Source: Clostridium estertheticum
GTDB taxonomy: Bacteria; Bacillota; Clostridia; Clostridiales; Clostridiaceae
DNA length: 64,000 bases
Assembly: GCF_026650985.1 (NCBI RefSeq)
Contig: NZ_CP086239.1
Coordinates: 4,490,501-4,554,500, forward strand
Direction: 5' to 3'
This document shows, piece after piece, positions 54,227 to 62,709 of this stretch. The translations under genes were made by a program, and so were the position numbers. The first letter of the stretch is position 1; every line of letters starts with the position of its first letter. The notes beneath the pieces were generated by a model. The model saw only the letters and a list, made by a program, of their open reading frames with translations, ran no database searches and was not told where the DNA came from.

Positions 54227-54592
54227 TTATTTTGTAAGTTCATCCCAATTTTCAACCATTTCATTTAATTCAATTAATGTACTAGATTTATCTTTACTAG
54301 CTATAGATCCACGGAGACTAGCGAGGTTTAAACTTATATTATACATTTCATCTCTTTCAACACTAAGTTGTATGCGGGGTATAACTTTTTTCCATGCAAT
54401 ATCAATACTAGCGATATCTTGTTCAAGTTTATCCCAATTTTCAACTTTTGCATGTTTTATGGATAAATTTACAAAAGCAATTACATCTTCAGAAGGATTA
54501 TGAGGCTTTTTTAAATAGTTACCCCCAAGCATTATTAATACAAAAACTGTTAAAGTAACTATAGGTATAAAGTAAGTTATAAATTTTTTCAT
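54227..54592 (-). CDS. DUF4363 family membrane-anchored protein
   Basis: 121 residues on the minus strand. One N-terminal hydrophobic helix (about 5-25), then a soluble helical part with three Trp-containing segments (VENWDKLEQD, IAWKKVIPR, ENWDEL). This matches the DUF4363 family seen beside DUF421 proteins in clostridia. The function is unknown. Its SD (AAAGGAGT, plus-strand ACTCCTTT at 54603-54610) precedes the ATG at 54592. Lies 23 nt after the DUF421 gene, in one transcript. Its 3' end faces the 53487 gene tail to tail. Confidence 0.8.
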   Translation of the reverse strand: MKKFITYFIPIVTLTVFVLIMLGGNYLKKPHNPSEDVIAFVNLSIKHAKVENWDKLEQDIASIDIAWKKVIPRIQLSVERDEMYNISLNLASLRGSIASKDKSSTLIELNEMVENWDELTK

Positions 54593-54615
54593 AGTTTAAG
54601 TTACTCCTTTATATT

Positions 54616-55320
54616 TTATTTTTTTGTCTCTTTTATATGATCGTTATAAAGATCTACATGTAAACCACTTGTTTGATTATATATAGCTAAAAATACTTCA
54701 GAGACATCAGTAATATTCTGTTTTTTTAGTTTGTTCATTAACCATCTTTCATTCCTATTAATAATTATTAAGTTGTTTTGTACAATGCGGCCGTCATATA
54801 TAACTTCATAATCAATACAAGCAGTAGAAGTTTTAATATTTAGATCTTTTGGTGTAACTGGATCACTTTCAGTCTTTTTTAAAATGGATAATTGACCATC
54901 TTTCTCGAGTACTGCATAAGCAACATCGTTTACGTCAAAAATACCTTTATCTCTTAACTGTGCTAGAAGGTCACCTATGGTATAACGGTATTTTTTCATT
55001 GACTCCTCTAGTATTTTTCCATTTGTTATAATAATGGTAGGCTGACCATCTAGAAATTCTTCAGCAGTTTTTGATTTGATGGTTATCAATTGAAGGATAA
55101 GGCATAAGACAGTCCATGTAATTAAACCTACCCAGTGAGGCCAAGCTCTACTAGTTAAATCTGTAGTTAAAGTAGAGGCTGTGGAACCTATAGTTATACC
55201 AACTACATAATCAAAAAAAGTTAGCTGACTAACTTGTTGTTTTCCGAGAACACGAGTAAATATCAATAACGTAAAAAAGCCGATGACTCCTCTTACAAGA
55301 ACCATTAGACCTTCATTCAT
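54616..55320 (-). CDS. DUF421 (YetF/YrbG-like) membrane protein
   Basis: 234 residues, minus strand. Three hydrophobic helices at the N-terminus (about 5-22, 35-55, 62-85), then a soluble domain from about 90 with QPTIIITNGKI and TSTACIDYEVIYDGRI typical of DUF421. Bacillus YetF relatives are spore-associated membrane proteins, but no role is proven here. Plus-strand CACCTCCTTT (55325-55334) gives an AAAGGAGGTG ribosome binding site. It heads a two-gene operon with the DUF4363 gene. Confidence 0.88.
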   Translation of the reverse strand: MNEGLMVLVRGVIGFFTLLIFTRVLGKQQVSQLTFFDYVVGITIGSTASTLTTDLTSRAWPHWVGLITWTVLCLILQLITIKSKTAEEFLDGQPTIIITNGKILEESMKKYRYTIGDLLAQLRDKGIFDVNDVAYAVLEKDGQLSILKKTESDPVTPKDLNIKTSTACIDYEVIYDGRIVQNNLIIINRNERWLMNKLKKQNITDVSEVFLAIYNQTSGLHVDLYNDHIKETKK

Positions 55321-55471
55321 AATAACACCTCCTTTAATAGTAGTATCTCCATATTTATAATTTGTATTTATGTAGAAATGATAATTATTATTGTGATATA
55401 AAATTAGAAAGCACGACCAAAAAGGAATATGTTACCAAGCAAAATTATTTTTAAAAAATCATAAAATACTA

Positions 55472-55499
55472 TTGAATTTTAATTTAATTCTGATATAAT
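55472..55499 (+). promoter_or_regulatory. 6S RNA promoter
   Basis: TTGAAT (55472-55477), 16 nt, TGATATAAT (extended -10; TATAAT 55494-55499). It sits about 45 nt before the RNA's 5' stem. Confidence 0.7.
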
Positions 55500-55544
55500 A
55501 AAATTAACAAAACAAATTAAACGTATTCAAATATTTGAAAAATT

Positions 55545-55731
55545 AGATTTCTGGGGTATTCGTCAAGCTCTTATTTTCAACCTACAATATTTATACGGGA
55601 GTTCGAGATCTAGATGTGCATTTGGCTTATAAGACCAATTTTTAATTGGCAAGGACTGTTGAACATCTCTGAGGACACCCACCTATCATAAAGATAGGTG
55701 TAAAAATTGGGGCAACGGTATTTTGGATTAA
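55545..55731 (+). ncRNA. ssrS: 6S RNA
   Basis: No open frame. The region has the 6S layout: a 5' strand ATTTCTGGGGTATTCGTCAAG pairing (with many G-T pairs) with the 3' strand ACGGTATTTTGG; a long internal hairpin with TACGGGAGTTCGAGATCT; and on the 3' side of the open bubble the small stem CACCTATC/GATAGGTG, as in E. coli 6S. 6S RNA binds the housekeeping sigma-RNA polymerase and mimics an open promoter. Own promoter and terminator flank it. The exact ends are approximate. Confidence 0.8.
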
Positions 55732-55757
55732 CAATTTTAAAATTTTGATTAATTTAT

Positions 55758-55785
55758 AAAGAGATAGAAATATCTCTTTTTTTAT
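55758..55785 (+). terminator. Terminator of the 6S RNA
   Basis: AAAGAGATA, GAAA tetraloop, TATCTCTTT, then a run of T. Confidence 0.92.
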
Positions 55786-55893
55786 TGTGTCTTAAATTAT
55801 AATTTAATTTTTTTATGTTATAATTAATATAAATTAATAAGACATTTTAAAAAAGCAGTAAGCACATAATGTCTTGCAAAGAGGTGCAATAAT

Positions 55894-56697
55894 ATGAGAG
55901 AAGATAAAGTTCTTGAGATGATAAAGACTAACCCAATTGTCATAAAAAATATTGAAAATCCTAGTGATGAGATGAAACTTATGGCGATAAAAAAAGACGG
56001 TATAATGATACGGTATATAAAAAATCCTACAAGCAAAATGGAGGATTTAGCAATACAAAGCAATCCACGGGTAATTGAGTTTATAAAGGAACCAACTTAT
56101 GATATGGAAAAATATGTTGTGTCAAAGATATGGAATACTCTAGAATTTATTGAGAATCCTCCAGAAGAATTGATAATAATAGGTATGAAGCAAAAGGGAT
56201 ATGCAATAAAATACGCTAAAAATCCAAGTGAAAAACTTCAAAAAATAGCTATAAAAAAAGATTATGATTCGATAAAATATATGGAAAATCCAAGTGAAGA
56301 AATACAATTTTTAGCTGTAAAAGAAAATTATGTTGCTTTAAGGTATATAAAAAATGCAACATTAAGTGTAGAGGTATTGGCAATACGTGAAAATGAATCA
56401 GCTATAAGGTTTATTGAAAATATAGATGATAATAAAAAGATATTGTTTTTGAAGAGCAACGCATTGGTAATGAAATATATTATTAATGATCTTTCAATGG
56501 AAATTGTAGAGGAGGCTTTTAAAGAGGTATTATCTAAAGAAACTGTACCAGACAAGTATGTGAGAGATTTCATAAATTGTGATAGTATAAATGAGAGATA
56601 CGGCAATATATCTATGGATAAAATAGTCTTTATTTATAAATATGGTAGTAAAACATGCAAAAAAATAGCAGTTGATGAAAAACTGAATATGATGTAA
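55894..56697 (+). CDS. Tandem 22-residue-repeat protein (DUF4116-like)
   Basis: 267 residues without signal peptide or helices in the membrane. Residues 5-195 are about nine tandem units of 22 residues, roughly (I/L)-A-(I/V)-K-K-x4-(I/L)-x-(Y/F)-I-x-N-P-S-x-E-(M/I), for example residues 28-49, 94-115 and 116-137. Each unit could form two short helices, giving a superhelical binding surface. The last 70 residues differ. DUF4116-type repeats are similar. It starts an operon with a MoxR-like ATPase and a metallopeptidase/vWA protein (14 and 8 nt gaps) and may present or sense a partner for them. SD AAGAGGTG before ATG 55894. Confidence 0.75.
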   Translation: MREDKVLEMIKTNPIVIKNIENPSDEMKLMAIKKDGIMIRYIKNPTSKMEDLAIQSNPRVIEFIKEPTYDMEKYVVSKIWNTLEFIENPPEELIIIGMKQKGYAIKYAKNPSEKLQKIAIKKDYDSIKYMENPSEEIQFLAVKENYVALRYIKNATLSVEVLAIRENESAIRFIENIDDNKKILFLKSNALVMKYIINDLSMEIVEEAFKEVLSKETVPDKYVRDFINCDSINERYGNISMDKIVFIYKYGSKTCKKIAVDEKLNMM

Positions 56698-56711
56698 GAA
56701 GGGATGAATTA

Positions 56712-57830
56712 ATGAATTTAAAAGATACAATGTTAAGCGTAGAACTTGTTATAGAAACAAATGAAGTACCTTTAGTTGTAGGTGAGAGTGGTATTGGTAA
56801 AACAGCACTCGCGAAAACACTTTCAAAAAATAAAGGTTGGAGCCTGGTTATTATAGATGGCAACCTATTAAAAGAGGGAGAGATAGGTGGACTTCCAACA
56901 GTTGAGGATTATAGGTTTAAAGATATAAGTGGGAAGGAAGTTCGATCAAAAAACACTGTTTATGCGGTTCACACAAAACTACAAGAAATAGACAAATTGA
57001 TAAATGATGGTAAAGAAGTGTTTTTATTTATTGATGAAATAAATCGTTGTGAGCACACAGTGCAACAGGAACTTATGAACCTAATATTAAATAGAGAGAT
57101 AAATGGATATAAGTTAGACAAAAGAGTGAAAATATTAGCAGCAATGAATCCTTCTAGTAAATATGGTGAAGATTTCGATTATCAAGTAGTTGATATGGAT
57201 GCAGCACAAGAAAATAGATTTGTTTTATTACATATGGAATGTGACTCAAAAGCTTGGATTTCATGGGCTATAGAAAACAACATAGATCAAAAAGTTATAG
57301 AATTTATATCTACATTCCCCGAATATCTACTAAATAATCAAAAGGATGAGCAAATAAGAGCGACACCTAGAAGTTACGAGAGGGTCTCTAAAGCTTATAG
57401 AATATACAAGGATAATAAAGATACTATTCCTAAAAGAATATTTCTTAATATAATAAAAGGAAATTTAGGTAATAGAATAGCGAATGAGTTTATGTCATTT
57501 ACGCAGGAAGATAATGAGCCATTAATTTCTTTTGATGATGTGTTTACAGGTGATATATTATCACAAGAAATAATTGCTAAGGTTAAAAAAGAAACCCACA
57601 CTAGATTATATTTAACATCAAAGAATATCATTTATACATTGGATAATAAAGTGATTCTAGACAGTGATATAAAGAGGTTTATAGAATTACTGGGTATTTA
57701 TCCTGTGGATTTAGGCGTAGGAATTATGCAAGATATTAAAGAAAGTAGTAATAATGTTTATAAACTGTGTTTAGAAAATGAAGCCTTCGTTGAAATGTAT
57801 TTTAAGGCCTATAATCAAATAAAAGGCTAG
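56712..57830 (+). CDS. MoxR-like AAA+ ATPase
   Basis: 372 residues. Walker A is GESGIGKT (24-31), Walker B ends in Asp108-Glu109 (FLFIDEINRC), sensor 1 follows in AAMNPSSKYG, and the arginine-containing region TPRSYERVSKAYR lies further on. MoxR ATPases usually act with vWA proteins as metal- or cofactor-insertion or remodelling chaperones. The C-terminal 120 residues are unlike standard MoxR. SD GAAGGGATG sits before ATG 56712, 14 nt after the repeat gene. The vWA partner is the next gene, 8 nt downstream. Confidence 0.9.
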   Translation: MNLKDTMLSVELVIETNEVPLVVGESGIGKTALAKTLSKNKGWSLVIIDGNLLKEGEIGGLPTVEDYRFKDISGKEVRSKNTVYAVHTKLQEIDKLINDGKEVFLFIDEINRCEHTVQQELMNLILNREINGYKLDKRVKILAAMNPSSKYGEDFDYQVVDMDAAQENRFVLLHMECDSKAWISWAIENNIDQKVIEFISTFPEYLLNNQKDEQIRATPRSYERVSKAYRIYKDNKDTIPKRIFLNIIKGNLGNRIANEFMSFTQEDNEPLISFDDVFTGDILSQEIIAKVKKETHTRLYLTSKNIIYTLDNKVILDSDIKRFIELLGIYPVDLGVGIMQDIKESSNNVYKLCLENEAFVEMYFKAYNQIKG

Positions 57831-57838
57831 GTGAAATT

Positions 57839-59203
57839 ATGGGAAAAAAATTTGAAATCCTTAAAAGTGAGCTCTATGATGAAATTTCTAATGTGAAAAG
57901 CATAAAGGATATGCCAAGCAATTTTACACAGGATTTCTTGAAACTCATTACAATGGTTAATTTTATGTTAATAGAGGATAAGGACAACTTTTATGGCTAT
58001 TTTTTGCTTCAAATGTCTAGAGAGATAAAATATGATATAAGCTCTCCAACAGCTGTGAATTTTAAATTATCTAAGTATGTTATTTACTTTAATCCCTATA
58101 TTTTTTTAAACCTTACAGCAGAGCAGATGAAAAGCAGTATAAAACATGAGATTTATCACATATTATCCTTTCATTTAAAACGTGCAAGAGGCCTTAAAAC
58201 AAAATATAGCACCTTAGCTATTAATATGGCTATGGATATAGTGGTAAATCAATATTTAGATTATCTTCCACCATTTTCTATAACGATAGACAGTATAAAT
58301 TCAAAGTATAGATTAAATCTTCAACAATATATGGGCATGGAATATTATGCAAAAGAAATTCAGAAAGCTTTGGATCTTTTAGAGGAAGATGATGAAAGTG
58401 GAGTGGATGACTCTAAGGATAAGCATATAGAAAAAGAATATGATGCTAGTAAAACTCATGACTTATGGGAAGAATCTATAGAAGTAGACGAAGAAACTCT
58501 AGAAAACTTTACGCAGAAATATGCGATGTTATCAGAAAAAGGCAAAGTACCTCTTTATTTGGAGGGGATTTTGAAGGGACTAAGGAACGAAAAAGGTGAG
58601 ATTCCTTGGAATTTGTATTTGAAAAAGATTATGGGGACATTAGAAAGTGATAAAAAAAAGACTGTTGCAAGAAGAAGTAGGCGTCAACCTAACAGATTGG
58701 ATCTGAGAGGAGAACTTAGGGGGCATACTGCTAGAATTACCTTGGCTATAGATGTAAGTGGTAGTATAAGTGATGAGGAGTTTAAGGGAGCAATAAAGGA
58801 AGTTTTTAATATAGTGAAAACTTATAAACATGAAATAACTTTGATAGAATGTGATACGCAAATACGGCAGGTATACAAGGTTAAATCTATTAATAGTATA
58901 AGAGAGCGATGTACTAGTCGTGGTGGTACGAAATTTACACCTGTGTTTAAGTATGTAAATGCTACAGATACTAATATACTAATATATTTTACAGATGGAA
59001 AAGGTGAAACAAAACTAGATGTATTACCAAAGGGTTATAAAACATTGTGGGTTATATCAGGACGTGGTGATAAACTATCATTAAAGGAACCTTTTGGAAT
59101 AATAAAAAAACTAAAACCTGTAGAGATAATAGAGGATACACAGGAAAGGTTAGATATAATGGTTGATGGGTTTTCTATGCAAAGTCAAGAGCCAATACAT
59201 TAG
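57839..59203 (+). CDS. Metallopeptidase-like/vWA protein (DUF2201 type)
   Basis: 454 residues in two parts. The N-terminal domain has an HExxH zinc motif, His103-Glu-Ile-Tyr-His107 (KHEIYHILSFH), as in metallopeptidase-like DUF2201 proteins; a linker rich in Asp/Glu (180-220) follows. The C-terminal domain is vWA-like, with the MIDAS motif DVSGS (305-309) and a later TDGKGET. This is the expected MoxR partner. SD AGGTGA before ATG 57839. Whether it cuts proteins is unknown; MoxR may load or activate it. Confidence 0.85.
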   Translation: MGKKFEILKSELYDEISNVKSIKDMPSNFTQDFLKLITMVNFMLIEDKDNFYGYFLLQMSREIKYDISSPTAVNFKLSKYVIYFNPYIFLNLTAEQMKSSIKHEIYHILSFHLKRARGLKTKYSTLAINMAMDIVVNQYLDYLPPFSITIDSINSKYRLNLQQYMGMEYYAKEIQKALDLLEEDDESGVDDSKDKHIEKEYDASKTHDLWEESIEVDEETLENFTQKYAMLSEKGKVPLYLEGILKGLRNEKGEIPWNLYLKKIMGTLESDKKKTVARRSRRQPNRLDLRGELRGHTARITLAIDVSGSISDEEFKGAIKEVFNIVKTYKHEITLIECDTQIRQVYKVKSINSIRERCTSRGGTKFTPVFKYVNATDTNILIYFTDGKGETKLDVLPKGYKTLWVISGRGDKLSLKEPFGIIKKLKPVEIIEDTQERLDIMVDGFSMQSQEPIH

Positions 59204-59294
59204 CATGATAACCCGTGGTATTTCTCCTATGTTGATTGCAATTAGAGCTCGAAACAGGAAATTTGACTAATAAATAAGGTAAAGGGGGATATAT

Positions 59295-60035
59295 ATGAGA
59301 AATTTAAAAATGATATTAGAATTTGATGGAAGTAGATATAAGGGATGGCAGAAACAACCAGATAATGATTTAACAGTTGAAGGTAAAATTGAAAATGCTT
59401 TATCTAAAATGGTAGGGGAAACTATAGAGGTTACAGGTTGCGAGAGAACAGATATAGGTGTGCATGCCGAGAACTATGTGGCGAATTTTCATACCGACTG
59501 TGATTTAAGTATAGAAGCTATTATGGATTATCTTAATGGAGATTTACCAGATGATATAGTAGTGAAGTCTATGGATCGTGCAAGTGAAAAATTTAATTCA
59601 GGATATAATATAAAATCAATTACTTATGTGTATAAAATAAGTAATAGTGAATTAAGAGACGTGTTTAATAGAAAATATGTTTATAACTCTGAGGGACTAC
59701 TTAATTTAGGAGAAATGAGAAATACAGCAGAATATTTAGTTGGTACTCATGACTTTCAGTATTTAGCCACAGCACCTACAAACATTAAGTCTACTATAAG
59801 AACTATTAATTATATTAATATAATAGAATTAGAAGAAGGTATTATTGAGATAGAAATTAATGCTGATGATTTTTTGTGGAATATGGTAAGAATTATCGTT
59901 GGTAGTCTTTTAGAAGTAGGTAAAGGAAATATAAAACCAATTGATATTGAAAATTTATTAATTGATACAGAAGCATCCGCATATATACCAATGGCTAAAT
60001 CAAAAGGGTTAGCTTTAAGAGGCGTTGAATACTAA
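59295..60035 (+). CDS. truA: tRNA pseudouridine synthase A
   Basis: Converts uridines 38-40 of the tRNA anticodon stem to pseudouridine. 246 residues, normal length. N-terminal FDGSRYKGWQKQP; catalytic Asp in CERTDIGVHAENYVANF; C-terminal DDFLWNMVRIIVGSLLEVGKG. SD AAAGGGGG before ATG 59295. It follows the three-gene MoxR system by 91 nt but is an independent housekeeping gene with its own terminator. Clostridia often have two truA copies. Confidence 0.95.
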   Translation: MRNLKMILEFDGSRYKGWQKQPDNDLTVEGKIENALSKMVGETIEVTGCERTDIGVHAENYVANFHTDCDLSIEAIMDYLNGDLPDDIVVKSMDRASEKFNSGYNIKSITYVYKISNSELRDVFNRKYVYNSEGLLNLGEMRNTAEYLVGTHDFQYLATAPTNIKSTIRTINYINIIELEEGIIEIEINADDFLWNMVRIIVGSLLEVGKGNIKPIDIENLLIDTEASAYIPMAKSKGLALRGVEY

Positions 60036-60121
60036 GATAACGAAGCAAGAAACCATCGGAGTGCCTTGCATAAGAACTAAAAATACGATGTGCTACACTG
60101 GCATCACCATATGTAAATATA

Positions 60122-60172
60122 AAAAAGATAATACTAAGGGTTTACCCTAAGGTGTTATCTTTTTTTTCTCTT
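60122..60172 (+). terminator. Terminator after truA
   Basis: AAAAAGATAA pairs with TTATCTTTTT at the base; an inner GGG/CCC stem is imperfect. A long T run follows. Confidence 0.85.
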
Positions 60173-60366
60173 AGGTGTATTAATAACGCCGAACATAATT
60201 AGCAATTATAACATAATCTAGTTTTAGAGGATTAAAACGGAAGATTAAAATAATTATTTATGATTAAAAAATCCCAATTAAAGGTTTGAAAATGTTTACA
60301 AAATATAGCTGTAAACCGTTTGATGAGAAGACGTTAGCGTGTGTTCATTTATTTTTTAAAAAAGTA

Positions 60367-60395
60367 TTGACATGAGATATTTATGGGATTATAAT
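60367..60395 (+). promoter_or_regulatory. Consensus promoter of the marR-ABC operon
   Basis: TTGACA (60367-60372), exactly 17 nt, TATAAT (60390-60395): a perfect sigma-A promoter. The 200 nt to its left (60173-60366) are AT-rich, and I see nothing there. Confidence 0.9.
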
Positions 60396-60399
60396 ATAC

Positions 60400-60441
60400 T
60401 TCGCAAGCTAAATAAACGTACACGAAACATTTGCATGCGAA
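60400..60441 (+). promoter_or_regulatory. Inverted repeat, candidate MarR operator
   Basis: TTCGCAAGC (60400-60408) against GCATGCGAA (60433-60441): 8 of 9 positions complementary. Just downstream of the promoter, so a bound regulator would block transcription. A 5'-UTR hairpin is the alternative. Confidence 0.5.
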
Positions 60442-60463
60442 ATATATTCAAGGTGGTGATTAA

Positions 60464-60904
60464 GTGGAAACATTGAATGAAAGTATAGAAGTTGCAAGAC
60501 TTTTTCAAGAGGTTATGCAGTTATTTAAACATAGCATGTCCAAAGTATTATGTGATACAGGTATGTCTGCACCTCAAGGTATGGTTTTAGGACTTTTAAG
60601 TAAAAAAAAGAAGATGAAGATAACTGAACTTAGTAATGAGCTTTGTCTATCAAATAGTACAGTATCTGGAATTATAGACAGGCTTGAGAAGCAGAAAATG
60701 GTAGTACGCGAAAGAAGTGAGAAGGACAAGAGAGTAGTTTATGTAAGTATAGCGCCAAATTTTGAAGACATGCATAAAACTTTCCATAAACAATTTGAAA
60801 AAAATATTGCAGACGTAATGAGTAAAGGAAATGCACAGGAGATTCATAAAATATTTGAGGGCTTAGACGTACTAAAAAAACTTCTAAAGGACCAAGAAAA
60901 ATAA
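60464..60904 (+). CDS. MarR family regulator
   Basis: 146 residues. The winged HTH is clear: MKITELSNELCLSNSTVSGI followed by IDRLEKQKMVVRERSEKDKR (about 47-86), with long terminal helices for dimerisation. GTG start at 60464, with AAGGTGGTGAT just upstream. It lies 29 nt before an ABC exporter pair; MarR regulators usually repress such exporters until a drug or toxic ligand binds. A candidate inverted-repeat operator overlaps the leader at 60400-60441. Confidence 0.93.
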   Translation: METLNESIEVARLFQEVMQLFKHSMSKVLCDTGMSAPQGMVLGLLSKKKKMKITELSNELCLSNSTVSGIIDRLEKQKMVVRERSEKDKRVVYVSIAPNFEDMHKTFHKQFEKNIADVMSKGNAQEIHKIFEGLDVLKKLLKDQEK

Positions 60905-60933
60905 AACAATAACAATGAATGGAGATGACACTT

Positions 60934-62709
60934 TTGATTAAATTATTTAGATTTCTTAAACAATACACAATACACATAATTGCGATAGTTATATTAATTT
61001 TTATTCAGGTAATTGCGAATCTTTATTTGCCAACATTAATGGCAGATATAATAGATAAAGGTATAGTTCAAAAAAATGTAGTTCAAAATATTTCATTCCT
61101 AGGATATAGTGGAGCTTATAAAGGGATAGATTATATTATGAGAATAGGTGCTATTATGCTGATAATTTCAGCAGGTGGTGTTATATGTTCAATTATAGCT
61201 GCATTCCTATCGTCTAAAACTTCTGTTGGACTTGGTAGAATTGTTCGTAATAAATTATTTGCTAAAGTAGAAGGATTTTCGCTACACGAGTTTGATAAGG
61301 TTGGTACTGCAACACTTATAACAAGGACTACGAATGATGTTACTCAGGTTCAAACAGCAACTGTAATGATTTTTTCAATCATGCTTTTTGCACCTTTAAC
61401 TGCCATAGGTGGTATTGTTATGGCTTTAAGAGAAGATGCAACTTTAACTTGGATTTTTGCAGTTGTAATTCCGCTTCTTGGAGTTATTATTGGAATAACT
61501 CTTAAATTCGCTATGCCGTTATTTAAATTAATGCAAGTTAAAATAGATAAATTAAATCTTGTATTACGTGAATCACTTACTGGTATTAGAGTTGTACGTG
61601 CATTCAATCGTATAAATACTGAAAAGGCTAGATTCGATGATGCTAACACTGATCTTATGAATAATGCTGTAAAAGTAAATAAGATCATGGCTTTTTTATT
61701 GCCAATAATGATGTTTATCATGAATGTTACAACAGTTGCTATTATTTGGTTTGGTGCTAAAAGAATAGATACTGGAGGCATGGAAGTTGGTTCATTAATA
61801 GCATTTATACAATATGGAATGCAAATTTTATTCGGATTCTTAATGCTTGCTATGGTATTTATAATGATACCAAGGGCGCAAGCATCTGCAATAAGAATTA
61901 ATGAAGTATTAGATATGGAGCCAGAAATAATTGATTCAAAGAATACTAAATTAGCTGATAAACAAAGTGGATATGTTGACTTTAAGGATGTAACATTTAG
62001 TTACCCAGGTGCAGATCAACCAGCCATTAGTAATATAACATTTAGTGCAAGACCAGGTGAAACAACAGCTATTATTGGTGGTACCGGTTCTGGTAAGTCA
62101 ACTCTTATAAATTTAATACCACGTTTCTATGATGTCACTAGGGGTGCAATATTAGTTGATGGGGTAGATGTTCGCGAAATGAGTCAGGAAAGCCTAAGAT
62201 CTAAAATAGGTTTTGTTCCTCAAAATACTGTTCTCTTTACTGGGACTATTGCAGAAAATATTAAATATGGTAAAGATAATGCTACTACTCAGGAAATTAA
62301 GCATGCAGCCACAGTAGCACAAGCTACTGACTTTATCAATGGAATGAAAGAAGGGTATGATCATCCTATTGCCCAGGGAGGTACAAATGTTTCTGGTGGA
62401 CAAAAACAACGTCTATCTATAGCACGTGCCTTAGTTAGACAACCTGAAATATATATATTTGATGATAGTTTTTCAGCACTTGATTTTAAAACTGATGCGA
62501 AACTACGAGCAGCACTTAAAAAAGAAACATCAAAATCTACTGTAATAATTATTGCACAAAGGGTTGCAACAGTTATGGATGCAGATAGAATTATAGTAAT
62601 AGATGATGGCTCAATTGCAGGCATCGGAACTCACAAGGAACTTTTAACCAGTTGTAAGATATACCATGAAATTGTATCTTCGCAGCTTTCAGAGGAGGAA
62701 TTATCATGA
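60934..62709 (+). CDS. ABC exporter half-transporter, subunit 1
   Basis: About 591 residues, a fused transmembrane domain plus ATPase of the LmrA/BmrCD type. Six helices in the first 310 residues; Walker A GGTGSGKST, signature SGGQKQR, Walker B IYIFDDSFSALD. The Walker B glutamate is replaced by Asp/Ser (DDS), as in the degenerate site of heterodimeric exporters. TTG 60934 with GGAG 9 nt before gives the family N-terminus LIKLFRFLK; the ATG at 60919 has no SD of its own. Ends ATGA-overlapping with the next gene. Probably exports drugs or toxic compounds. Confidence 0.9.
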   Translation: MIKLFRFLKQYTIHIIAIVILIFIQVIANLYLPTLMADIIDKGIVQKNVVQNISFLGYSGAYKGIDYIMRIGAIMLIISAGGVICSIIAAFLSSKTSVGLGRIVRNKLFAKVEGFSLHEFDKVGTATLITRTTNDVTQVQTATVMIFSIMLFAPLTAIGGIVMALREDATLTWIFAVVIPLLGVIIGITLKFAMPLFKLMQVKIDKLNLVLRESLTGIRVVRAFNRINTEKARFDDANTDLMNNAVKVNKIMAFLLPIMMFIMNVTTVAIIWFGAKRIDTGGMEVGSLIAFIQYGMQILFGFLMLAMVFIMIPRAQASAIRINEVLDMEPEIIDSKNTKLADKQSGYVDFKDVTFSYPGADQPAISNITFSARPGETTAIIGGTGSGKSTLINLIPRFYDVTRGAILVDGVDVREMSQESLRSKIGFVPQNTVLFTGTIAENIKYGKDNATTQEIKHAATVAQATDFINGMKEGYDHPIAQGGTNVSGGQKQRLSIARALVRQPEIYIFDDSFSALDFKTDAKLRAALKKETSKSTVIIIAQRVATVMDADRIIVIDDGSIAGIGTHKELLTSCKIYHEIVSSQLSEEELS

